Below are positions 8,509 through 16,768 of a stretch of 27,983 nucleotides of DNA, in pieces. Position 1 is the stretch's first letter, and each line of letters starts with the position of its first letter. The notes beneath the pieces were generated by a model. That model saw only the letters and a program-made list of their open reading frames with translations, was not told the DNA's origin and did no database searches. The translations under genes were made by a program, and so were the position numbers. Location of the stretch: assembly GCA_036268375.1 (NCBI GenBank), contig DATAUH010000003.1, forward strand, positions 1 to 27,983. Direction: 5' to 3'. Source of the stretch: PALSA-243 sp036268375. Lineage in GTDB: Bacteria; Acidobacteriota; Terriglobia; Bryobacterales; Bryobacteraceae.

Positions 8509-9405
8509 ATGCTTCAACGCTTCCTCGACCCCGCAACGCTCGCTTCCATCGACGGCCTCGACTTGGTCGCTAAGACCGTAGTCGATGGCTTCGTCGCGGG
8601 ACTGCACCGCTCGCCGGACTTCGGCTTCTCGCAGGAGTTCGCCGAGTATCGCTCCTATACGCAAGGCGACGATTTGCGGCACGTAGACTGGAACGTCTTC
8701 GCCCGCACCGACCGTTGTTATCTCAAACGGTACCGTGGCGAAACCAACACCCAGCTTCTGGTACTGCTCGATACCTCCGCGTCCATGTCTTACACGTCGG
8801 ACAGCGTTTCGAAACTTGATTACGCCCGCTTCGTTGCTGCGTCTCTTTGTTATATGGGCTCGCAACAGCGCGACGCGGTCGGCCTGCTCGTCTTCGGCGA
8901 CGACGTAATCAACTACGTGCCGCCCTCCACGCGCCAGGGCCAGCTCTTTCGCCTGCTGCACGCCATCGAAAAGGCCGAAGCGCAGCCAGGCATGCGGACC
9001 GACTTCGTCAAGCCGTTCGTCCATTTCCAAAACTTCCAGCACCGTCGCGGCCTGGTAGTCGTACTGTCCGATTTCTACGCGCAGCCCGAAACCATCGTCA
9101 AAACGATTGAGCCGCTGCGCTTCCGCGGCAATGAGGTAATCCTCTTCCACATGCTCGATCCGCAGGAGATCAAACCCAAATTCCGCGACCCCGTCCTTCT
9201 CGTCGACCTCGAAGACGCCACCTCCAGCCTCGAAGTCTCACCCGAATACGCGCGCCACGAATATCGCAAGCGCATCGACGCCCACATCGCCGGATTGGAC
9301 TCGAAAGCCCGATCCTCCGGCCTCGATTACTTCCTCATGGACACCGGCCTCCCGCTCGACGAGGGCCTGCGCGAATATCTTGCCATTCGCCGGAGGATGT
9401 TATGA
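8509..9405 (+). CDS. DUF58 (VWA-fold) protein, MoxR partner
   Basis: This is a 298-residue predicted cytosolic protein with no membrane helix. The diagnostic DUF58 core runs through residues about 43-76, including YTQGDDLRHVDWNVFARTD (50-68) and KRYRGETN. A VWA-type MIDAS motif D88-T-S90-A-S92 follows directly. DUF58 proteins are nearly always encoded beside a MoxR ATPase and are thought to be its adaptor or substrate. The ATG at 8509 is poorly served by a ribosome binding site (AGGG about 18 nt upstream). The 198-bp gap from the MoxR gene is caused by the inserted element, so this gene may have lost part of its coupling with the genes upstream. Confidence 0.93.
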   Translation: MLQRFLDPATLASIDGLDLVAKTVVDGFVAGLHRSPDFGFSQEFAEYRSYTQGDDLRHVDWNVFARTDRCYLKRYRGETNTQLLVLLDTSASMSYTSDSVSKLDYARFVAASLCYMGSQQRDAVGLLVFGDDVINYVPPSTRQGQLFRLLHAIEKAEAQPGMRTDFVKPFVHFQNFQHRRGLVVVLSDFYAQPETIVKTIEPLRFRGNEVILFHMLDPQEIKPKFRDPVLLVDLEDATSSLEVSPEYARHEYRKRIDAHIAGLDSKARSSGLDYFLMDTGLPLDEGLREYLAIRRRML

Positions 9406-9437
9406 GGCTGCCCGCGCAGGCGCGGAGGTCGCGCTAA

Positions 9438-11450
9438 ATGGGCCTTTTCGCCCCATGGTTCCTGGCCGCGGGAGTGATCGCTGCAGGCTTGCCCCTTTGG
9501 CTCCATCTGCTGCGCAAACATCGTTCTCAGCCCCTGCCCTTTAGTTCGCTGATGTTTTTCGAGCAGCGGACGCAAAGCTCCATCAAGCACCGCCGCCTGC
9601 GCTATCTCGTCCTCTTCATCCTGCGCACCTTGCTGCTGCTGCTCATCGCGTTCGCGTTCGCACATCCTTATATCGAACAAAAAATCCTGCCGTTCTCACA
9701 CAACGGCGAAGTCGCCGTGCTCGCGATCGACAACTCGCTCAGCATGCGCGCAGCAGGCCGCTTCGACCAGGCGAAGCAAATGGCGAGATCCGCGATCTCA
9801 GGCCTGCGCTCGGGCCAACGCGCGGAAGTGCTTGAATTCGGCGCCCGCGTGCATCCACTGAGCGAAGTCACTGACGACACCCGCGAACTAAACGCCGCCA
9901 TCGATGCCGCGCAGCCCTCCGACGACCGCACCTCTTTCGCCGAACTCGCGCGCTCCCTTCGTTCCATCGCCCAGGCCCTGAAGCTGCCGCTCAAAGTCGA
10001 GCTTTTCTCCGACATGCAGCAAAGCGGCATGCCCGGCAATTTCAACGATCTCCGCCTGAATGCGGCCGTTCAGATCGAGCCCCACCCGTTAGCTTCGAAA
10101 GAGACGCCCAACTGGTCCGTGGAAAACATCATTGCGCCCCGGCGCGTCTACGACGGCGCAAAACAGCGCGTCCTGGTAACCGTCGCCAGCTATGGCGCGC
10201 CCAAGTCAACCCGCCAGGTCTCACTCGTGTTGAACGATCGCGTAGTCGAAACTAAGCCTGTGGAAGTTCCCGAATCCGGTCGCGGCACAGTCGAATTCCA
10301 ATCGCTCGAAGTACCCTACGGCCGCAACAAGGGCGTTGTTAAAATCGATTCCGCCGACACCTTGCCTGCCGACGACGCGTTCAACTTCTCCGTCGAACGC
10401 GCCGACCCCAAACCGGCGCTCTTCGTCTACGAGGCTGGCGGCCAGAACTCCCTGCTCTACTTCAAAGCCGCCCTCGAAGCCGGCGGCCAATCCGCCTTCT
10501 CCATTCAACCCGTTCAAGCCGAGCAGACCTCCAACATCAGTCCCTCCAAGTACGCTTTTGTCGTGCTCTCGGACGTCTCCTCCATACCCGCCAACTTTGA
10601 AAACGAGTTGCGCAATTACGTTCACGCGGGCGGTTCCGTCCTTGTAGCCCTTGGCCACAACGCACTGACGAAGATGAAAGTTCCCGTGTCCGATGACGTC
10701 GTCTCGGAGGCGCGCTACTCCGGCCGCGAGGGTCAGCGCTTTCAAGTCGCCGCGTGGCTCGACCCCTCCTACCCGGCCATCCAGAAAAACGGCAATTGGG
10801 AAGGCGTCAAGTTCTACCGTGCCGTCAAAATCGTGCCCGGCAAAGCGCGCGTGGTGGCCCGCCTCTCTGACGACACGCCGCTGCTCGTCGATCAGCAACT
10901 CGGCGAGGGCCATATCGAGGTCTTCACTTCCACCTTCGACAACATCGACAACGATTTCCCGCTCCACAAGGCCTTCGTGCCTTTCATCGATCAGACCGCG
11001 CGCTACCTCGGCCGCCTGGACGCCGGCCCGCCGGCCGTACAGGTCGGCTCCTTTGAGGAACTCCGCGAGGCCAAACAGAAAGGTGAAGCTGTAGACGTTG
11101 TCGATCCCAAGGGCCAGCGCGTCTTCGACCTCCGCGAGGCCACAACGGTCCAGAACGTACAGTTCACCATGGCCGGTTTCTACGATATTCGCCGCCCTAA
11201 TGGCCGCAATGAGTTAGTAGCTGTAAATTCGGACCGTCGTGAGAGCGATCTCACGCCTGCGGCGCCGGATACACTGAAACTATGGCAGAATACAGCCAGC
11301 GAGACCGCCAACGGAGAAACGGCGCAGGTCACCGAGCAACAAAAGCCGATTTCGCTCTGGTGGTACGTCATGCTGGCCGCGTTGGCCCTGGCGATAGCCG
11401 AGTCGCTCTTGGGAAATAGACATCTATCGGTGGACAAAGAGGCCGCATGA
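9438..11450 (+). CDS. BatA-like membrane protein with VWA domain
   Basis: This is a 670-residue membrane protein. The N-terminus matches the BatA/aerotolerance-regulator N-terminal domain: a helix at about 5-22 (PWFLAAGVIAAGLPLWLHLL), the LPFSSLMFF segment, then a second helix at about 56-75. A VWA domain follows with MIDAS D98-N-S100-L-S102. The middle is a long extracytoplasmic region (about 220-630) with beta-rich character and possibly a GATase-like domain. A C-terminal helix at about 640-660 precedes a short charged tail. A good GGAGG site at 9424-9428 supports the ATG. Its TGA overlaps the next start as ATGA. It likely works with the MoxR and DUF58 products in the membrane; the Bat name reflects homologues linked to aerotolerance, which should not be assumed here. 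Confidence 0.9.
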   Translation: MGLFAPWFLAAGVIAAGLPLWLHLLRKHRSQPLPFSSLMFFEQRTQSSIKHRRLRYLVLFILRTLLLLLIAFAFAHPYIEQKILPFSHNGEVAVLAIDNSLSMRAAGRFDQAKQMARSAISGLRSGQRAEVLEFGARVHPLSEVTDDTRELNAAIDAAQPSDDRTSFAELARSLRSIAQALKLPLKVELFSDMQQSGMPGNFNDLRLNAAVQIEPHPLASKETPNWSVENIIAPRRVYDGAKQRVLVTVASYGAPKSTRQVSLVLNDRVVETKPVEVPESGRGTVEFQSLEVPYGRNKGVVKIDSADTLPADDAFNFSVERADPKPALFVYEAGGQNSLLYFKAALEAGGQSAFSIQPVQAEQTSNISPSKYAFVVLSDVSSIPANFENELRNYVHAGGSVLVALGHNALTKMKVPVSDDVVSEARYSGREGQRFQVAAWLDPSYPAIQKNGNWEGVKFYRAVKIVPGKARVVARLSDDTPLLVDQQLGEGHIEVFTSTFDNIDNDFPLHKAFVPFIDQTARYLGRLDAGPPAVQVGSFEELREAKQKGEAVDVVDPKGQRVFDLREATTVQNVQFTMAGFYDIRRPNGRNELVAVNSDRRESDLTPAAPDTLKLWQNTASETANGETAQVTEQQKPISLWWYVMLAALALAIAESLLGNRHLSVDKEAA

Positions 11451-14400
11451 AACCTTTCGATCGTTTGTCCGGTTATTTACGCGCTCTTGAGCGGCGCATG
11501 CGTTGGCTGACGCTTACGCGTGGCGCAGCCGCAATTACTGGGGCTGCTCTCATCCTTACTATCGTCGCTGTAATTGCGGCCAACCAGTTCGCCTTTTCAC
11601 ACGGCAGCGTCGTGGGCGCGCGCGTATTCCTGTTTTTAGGCCTGGCATTCGCCATCGCCGCCGCACTCATCATTCCCCTTATCCGTCTCAACCGCAATCG
11701 CGCCGCGCGCGCCGCCGAAGCCTCCCATCCGCAGTTCCAGGAACGCCTGCTCACCTTCACCGAACGCTCCGAAACCCACCCGTCCGATCCCTTTCTTCAT
11801 CTGCTCGCCGCCGACGCGTTAACTGTCGCCGAAGGCGCGCAACCTGCTTCAGTAGTCAAGACCACGCACTTATTCGGATTTTCATCGGCCGCGGTAGTCG
11901 CTTTGGGCGCCCTGCTTTGGATTGCCACTCTGCAGAGTTTCCTCGGTTATGGCGCGGGCCTCTTGTGGGGAAGCGTCCCCAAAGGCGGGCACAAGGCTTT
12001 CTACAGTATTTCCGTTACTCCCGGCAATAAGACCGTCCGCAAACGCTCCGACCAGGCGATCGGCGCGCAACTCCTCGGCTTTACCTCGCCTAAAGTGCAG
12101 TTCTTCGCCCGCTATGCCAGCGCCTCGCAGTGGGAAGGCGCCGATATGCGCGTTGAATCGGGCGGCTCGTCCTATCAATTTCTGATCGCCGGCGTCCCCG
12201 AAACTCTCGATTACTACATCGAAGCCGGCGGCGTGCGCTCCCCAACCTACAAGCTCAACGTCGTCGACCTGCCCAGCGTGAAAAAGGTCGCTACTACCCT
12301 GCACTACCCGGCGTATCTCGGCCTGAAAGATGTCACGGAAGATCCCGGCGGCGATCTACGCGCCGTTCAGGGCACGGTTGGCGAAGTATTTGTCACGTTC
12401 GACAAGCCACTCTCGGATGCCGGCGAAATCGTCCTCGACGACGGAACCAAAATCGCGCTAGCAAAAGGTCCCAACGATACCTGGACCGCCAAAGTACCGG
12501 TGCAGAAGGACGGTATGTATCACGTAGCCGCCGTCGAAGCAGGCGACGACGTGCGCTTGAGCGAGGACTACTTCATCGAAGCGATGAAGGACGGGCCGCC
12601 CGCGATCTCGATCACCAAGCCCGCTCGCGATTTCCGGGCCCTGCCGGTCGAAGAAGTCACCGTCGCCGTCAATGCCAAAGACGATTTCGGTCTGAAGAAT
12701 GTCGACCTGCACTACTCCGTTAACGGCAACGCGGAGAAAGTCGTCCCGCTGCTGCAGAACAAGGGCGCTAAGGAATCGAACGGCAGCACCGTCCTTTCGC
12801 TCGAAGATTTCAAGGTCGAACCCGGCGACGTGGTCAGCTTCTATGCCACTGCGTCCGATGCGCGCAACACGTCGAAGACCGATATCTTCTTCATTGAAGC
12901 CCAGCCCTTCGAGCGCAACTACTCCCAGTCTCAACAGGAAGGTGGGGGAGGCGGCGGAGGCGGCGACGACGCTAACCAGCAGAATCAGATTTCGCAGCGT
13001 GAAAAAGAGATCATCACGGCCACCTGGAACCAGCAGAAAGGCACGGGCGCGCGCGGCAGTGACGCCGAAAACGCCGCGTTCCTCTCTAGCGTCCAATCCA
13101 AACTACGTGATCAGGCCGCTTCGCTCGCGCAGCGAATGAAGAGCCGCGAGCTCGATGGCGCGGGCGATTCCTTCAAGAGTTTCGTCGCCGATATGGAGCA
13201 GGCCGTCAATGCCATGCAGCCCGCGTCCGACAAACTGAAAGCAGCCAAGTGGCAGGATGCCCTGCCCAGCGAGAACAAGGCTCTGCAATATCTGCTGCGC
13301 GCCGAAGCCACGTTCCGCGATATCCAGGTTTCCATGGGCCGCCAGGGGGGCGGCGGCGGTGGCGGCGGCATGAACGCCTCGCGCGATCTCGAGGGCCTCT
13401 TCGATCTCGAGCTCGACACGCAAAAGAACCAGTACGAAAGCGGCAACTCCAGCAGCTCCTCCTCCGACCGTCAGCAGCAACAAATCGACGAGGCCATGCA
13501 AAAGCTTGCCGAGCTGGCGCGCCGTCAGCAGGCGCTCGCCGAACAGCAAAAGAAGAACCCGCAAAACGCCTCCCAGCAGCGCTATGAGCAGGAAATGCTG
13601 CGCCGCGAAGCCGAGCAGTTGCGTCAACAACTGCAGCAGCTCAATCAGCAGGCGCAGAACCAGCTTTCGCGCGACGGCCAGCAGAGCCAGCAGCAAAGTC
13701 AGCAAGGCCAGCAGGGTCAAAGTGGACAGCAGGGCCAGAGCGGACAGCAGGGCCAGTCGGGACAGCAAAGCGGCCAAATGAGTCAGCAAGGCCAACAGGG
13801 CAGCCAATCCGGCGATCAACAAATGCAGCGGTTGAGCCAGATGGCTCAGGGCGGCCAACAGCAGAACCAGCAGGAACAACAAAACCAGCAGCGCCAGCAA
13901 GGCCAGGATCAACGCCTCCGCGGCGCTAACGCCCAGCAGTTGAAAAAGGCGCTCGACGATCTCGCGCAAGCGGAGCAGAGCATGCGCAACGCGCAGCAGC
14001 AAGGCAGCGCGCAGAGTGACGCCGAAGCCCGCCGCGCCGCGGAGAGCCTCGGCGACGCCCGACAAACGCTCAACGGACTGCGCAATCAGCAGTCCGCCAA
14101 TCAGCTCGATCAGATCGCCCAGGAAGCCCAACAGGCTGCCGATCAGCAGCGCCAGTTCGAAGGCGATCTCCGCCACGCGGCCATGCAGGGCGAGGGCATG
14201 AACCGCCAGCAGGCCAACTCACTCGCCGATCAACACCAGAAACAGGCCGAGCAGGTGAAGAAGATCGAGCAAGACATGCAGAACGCCGTACGCGATCTGA
14301 TGGCCAGCCAGCGCGATACCTCCAACAAACTACGCCAGACTTTAGGCGATCTGCAACAGGCGGAAATCCCGCGCGACATGCAGCGCGACTCCGATTGGAT

Positions 14401-15304
14401 CCGCCGCGGCATGGGCGAATATGCCGCCATGTCCGAAGCCCAAATCACCGCCGGTCTGAACGAACTTCGCGACCGCACGGACAAGCTCCGTAAAGAAATG
14501 GGGCCGGGCGGCGATCAGCAAAAGGCCCAGCAGGGCGGCAAAGCCCTCGAAGACGCGTTCAACAGCGTGCAGCAGCTTCGTCAGGAAGTCGAGGCGCGCG
14601 CCGCGCAGCTGCGCAATCAAAACGGTCAGGGCCAGCAGGGACAGCAAGGGCAACAGCGCCAACAGCAGCAACTCTCGCGCAACGGCCAACAAGGTCAGCA
14701 AGGCCAGCAGCAGTCCAATCAGCAAGGCCAACAGGGTCAGCAGGGCGGTCAACAAGGACAGCAGGCCGGCCAACAAGGTCAACAGGGCGGCCAGCAGGGC
14801 CAACAGGGTCAGCAGGGCGGCCAACAAGGACAGCAAGCGGGACAGCAAGGTCAGCAGGGCCAGCCCGGCCAGCAAAACGGCGGCGCCTATGGTGGCGACC
14901 AGTACAGCCCCCAAGGCGGCCCCAACTACAACGGCGGCGGCTCTCGTGGCGGCGACTTCCGCAATCAGGATATCCAGCAGGCCTACCGGAATGCCCTCGA
15001 CAGCCTGAACCGCCTGCAGCAGCAATACCGCAACGACCCCAACGCGCAGCGCGACATCAACAACACCATTCGCAACCTGCGCCAGTTCGATCCCATGGCG
15101 CTGAATAACGATCCGCTTCTCACCGAGCGTATCAATTCGGCCCTTGGCAACATCGAGCAGGCGGAGATGGAACTGCGCCGCAAAATCGATCAGGCCGGCG
15201 GCGATGGCAGCATTCGCAGCCCCGGCAGCGAGCCCACGCCGCAAGGCTACAGCAGTGCCATCGAAGAGTACTTCCGCAAATTGAGCAAAACGGGAAAGCA
15301 ATAG
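11447..15304 (+). CDS. Giant membrane-anchored Gln/Gly-rich coiled-coil protein (DUF4175-like)
   Basis: This is a 1285-residue protein. Three N-terminal hydrophobic helices lie at about 26-46, 58-79 and 146-166. Residues about 185-480 form a probable extracytoplasmic beta-rich region, which includes DDFGLKNVDLHYSVNG. Two poly-glycine runs occur near 499-507 and 634-641. From about 665 to the end the protein is dominated by Gln, Ala, Arg and Glu helices of coiled-coil type, interrupted by two low-complexity GQQ blocks (about 743-788 and 1059-1145). The layout resembles DUF4175-type proteins that close MoxR/VWA operons in several phyla; this was not checked by a search. The ATG at 11447 overlaps the upstream stop as ATGA. 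A scaffold or filament-forming role is plausible but unproven. Confidence 0.85.
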   Translation: MKPFDRLSGYLRALERRMRWLTLTRGAAAITGAALILTIVAVIAANQFAFSHGSVVGARVFLFLGLAFAIAAALIIPLIRLNRNRAARAAEASHPQFQERLLTFTERSETHPSDPFLHLLAADALTVAEGAQPASVVKTTHLFGFSSAAVVALGALLWIATLQSFLGYGAGLLWGSVPKGGHKAFYSISVTPGNKTVRKRSDQAIGAQLLGFTSPKVQFFARYASASQWEGADMRVESGGSSYQFLIAGVPETLDYYIEAGGVRSPTYKLNVVDLPSVKKVATTLHYPAYLGLKDVTEDPGGDLRAVQGTVGEVFVTFDKPLSDAGEIVLDDGTKIALAKGPNDTWTAKVPVQKDGMYHVAAVEAGDDVRLSEDYFIEAMKDGPPAISITKPARDFRALPVEEVTVAVNAKDDFGLKNVDLHYSVNGNAEKVVPLLQNKGAKESNGSTVLSLEDFKVEPGDVVSFYATASDARNTSKTDIFFIEAQPFERNYSQSQQEGGGGGGGGDDANQQNQISQREKEIITATWNQQKGTGARGSDAENAAFLSSVQSKLRDQAASLAQRMKSRELDGAGDSFKSFVADMEQAVNAMQPASDKLKAAKWQDALPSENKALQYLLRAEATFRDIQVSMGRQGGGGGGGGMNASRDLEGLFDLELDTQKNQYESGNSSSSSSDRQQQQIDEAMQKLAELARRQQALAEQQKKNPQNASQQRYEQEMLRREAEQLRQQLQQLNQQAQNQLSRDGQQSQQQSQQGQQGQSGQQGQSGQQGQSGQQSGQMSQQGQQGSQSGDQQMQRLSQMAQGGQQQNQQEQQNQQRQQGQDQRLRGANAQQLKKALDDLAQAEQSMRNAQQQGSAQSDAEARRAAESLGDARQTLNGLRNQQSANQLDQIAQEAQQAADQQRQFEGDLRHAAMQGEGMNRQQANSLADQHQKQAEQVKKIEQDMQNAVRDLMASQRDTSNKLRQTLGDLQQAEIPRDMQRDSDWIRRGMGEYAAMSEAQITAGLNELRDRTDKLRKEMGPGGDQQKAQQGGKALEDAFNSVQQLRQEVEARAAQLRNQNGQGQQGQQGQQRQQQQLSRNGQQGQQGQQQSNQQGQQGQQGGQQGQQAGQQGQQGGQQGQQGQQGGQQGQQAGQQGQQGQPGQQNGGAYGGDQYSPQGGPNYNGGGSRGGDFRNQDIQQAYRNALDSLNRLQQQYRNDPNAQRDINNTIRNLRQFDPMALNNDPLLTERINSALGNIEQAEMELRRKIDQAGGDGSIRSPGSEPTPQGYSSAIEEYFRKLSKTGKQ
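13675..13809 (+). repeat. First GQQ/GQS coding tandem repeat block
   Basis: Imperfect 9-base units encode Gly-Gln-Gln or Gly-Gln-Ser triplets within the giant coiled-coil protein. Units differ mainly at the third codon positions (cag/caa, ggc/ggt/gga), so the repetition is stronger in protein than in DNA. Confidence 0.8.
14623..14881 (+). repeat. Second, longer GQQ coding tandem repeat block
   Basis: About 86 codons are dominated by Gly-Gln-Gln units with occasional Ala, Ser, Arg and Asn. The DNA repeats a 9-base unit with variation at synonymous sites. It ends before a Gly/Tyr/Asn-rich linker and a final helical domain (residues about 1165-1285). Such tracts can vary in copy number between strains. 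Confidence 0.82.
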
Positions 15305-15376
15305 CTACGCCGCACATTCGCGTCCCATTCGTCGCGCGCCGGTTGCGCCCACAAACCGCGCCGGTGCACTCGCTGC

Positions 15377-16744
15377 ATGTATAAACCGGCCGTCATTATC
15401 GGCGCCGGCATCAGCGGTCTATCCGCCGCCTACCACCTCGCTCAAAAGGGCGCGCCGTCGATCGTCCTCGACCCCCGTCCCCGCCCCGGCGGCGTCATCG
15501 AAACCTTTCACGCGGACGGCTTCACCATCGAAGGCGGCCCCGACAGCTTTCTCGCCGCCAAACCCGAAGCCCTCACGCTCATCCGCGAACTAGGCCTCGA
15601 AGGCGACGTCATCTCCTCCAACGACCACCAGCGCAAAACCTTCATCTTCAAGCGCGGCAAAATGGTCCAGCTCCCCGACGGCGTCATGATGATGGTCCCC
15701 ACCAAAGTGCTGCCCATGGCCCTCTCGCCCCTCCTGGGCTGGGGCACAAAGCTCCGCATGGGCCTCGAATATTTCCGCAAACCCGCCGCGCCTCGGCCCG
15801 ATGAATCCGTCGCCGAGTTCATCGAAGACCACTACGGCCCCGAAGCTGTCGAATACCTCGCCGAGCCCCTCCTCAGCGGCGTCTACGGCGGCGACCCGCG
15901 CTCACTCAGCGTCCGCAGCGTACTCCCCCGCTTCGCCGATCTGGCCGATCGATACGGCAGTCTCACCCGGGGCGTCATCGCCGGTCTTCCCAAACCAGGT
16001 AGTTCGCGCCGGAAACCGCACAACGACGCCGGAAGCATCTTCCGCACCCTCAAAGGCGGCCTCGGCCAATTGGTCGACGCGCTCCTCGCGAGCCTGGGCG
16101 ATAAAGTTCGCTTTGAACGCGCAGCCGTGGAGACGATCGAACCCGCCAACTCCGGTTTCCGTGTACGCATCAACGGCGATTGGCTCGAAACCGATCACGT
16201 CATCGTCGCCTGCGAAGCCTACAACGCCTCGACGCTCTTGACCGGCCGTCTTTCCGAACTCCTCGCGACCATCCCGTACAGTTCCTCCATCGTCGTCGCC
16301 TTCGCTCTCGACGAGCCGCCCCCCATGCCCGGCTTCGGCTTTCTCGTCCCCGCGAAAGAACGCCGCCGCATCGTCGCCACCACCTGGCTAGGCGCCAAAT
16401 TCCCCCACCGCGCGCCCCAAGGAAAATCGGTTGCCCGCTGCTTCCTTGCAGGCGAAGACGAACCCGACATCGAAGCCATATATCGCGAACTCAGCGAGCT
16501 CTCCGGCCTCCGCGCACGGCCCATCTTTCATCGCGTATGGAAGTGGCCGCGCTCAATGGCGCAGTACACCGTCGGCCACGCCGCCCGCATCGCTGAAATC
16601 CAATCGCACATCGCCACCACGCCGGGCCTGCATCTCGCGGGAAATGCCTACTCCGGCATCGGCATCCCGGACTGCATTCGCAGCGGCAAACAGGCCGCCG
16701 AGTCGATCTTATCCGGCGCCCTCATGCACCAGTCCGCCAAGTAA
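15377..16744 (+). CDS. hemY: Protoporphyrinogen / coproporphyrinogen oxidase (HemY/HemG type)
   Basis: This is a 455-residue FAD enzyme. The N-terminal dinucleotide-binding motif is G9-A-G11-I-S-G14 followed by an acidic strand end (VLDPRPRPGGVIET). The C-terminal FAD motif LAGNAYSGIGIPDCIRSG is typical of the HemY protoporphyrinogen oxidase family, and the length is usual. The enzyme oxidises protoporphyrinogen IX or, in coproporphyrin-dependent organisms, coproporphyrinogen III with oxygen during haem synthesis; the sequence alone does not decide which. It starts 72 bp after the MoxR/VWA block on the same strand and could be read through from it. No Shine-Dalgarno is obvious before ATG 15377. 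It is convergent with the kinase gene, with only 24 bp between stops. Confidence 0.93.
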   Translation: MYKPAVIIGAGISGLSAAYHLAQKGAPSIVLDPRPRPGGVIETFHADGFTIEGGPDSFLAAKPEALTLIRELGLEGDVISSNDHQRKTFIFKRGKMVQLPDGVMMMVPTKVLPMALSPLLGWGTKLRMGLEYFRKPAAPRPDESVAEFIEDHYGPEAVEYLAEPLLSGVYGGDPRSLSVRSVLPRFADLADRYGSLTRGVIAGLPKPGSSRRKPHNDAGSIFRTLKGGLGQLVDALLASLGDKVRFERAAVETIEPANSGFRVRINGDWLETDHVIVACEAYNASTLLTGRLSELLATIPYSSSIVVAFALDEPPPMPGFGFLVPAKERRRIVATTWLGAKFPHRAPQGKSVARCFLAGEDEPDIEAIYRELSELSGLRARPIFHRVWKWPRSMAQYTVGHAARIAEIQSHIATTPGLHLAGNAYSGIGIPDCIRSGKQAAESILSGALMHQSAK

Positions 16745-16768
16745 AATTGAGGCGCGTTCACGTCAAAC

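Noticed and set aside
13103..15301. Long minus-strand open frames (13103-14176 and 14342-15301) with Leu/Ala-rich, membrane-like translations
   Set aside because: They are the antisense reading of Gln/Gly/Ala codons in the giant coiled-coil gene; the apparent hydrophobicity is a by-product of CAG/CAA repeats read in reverse.
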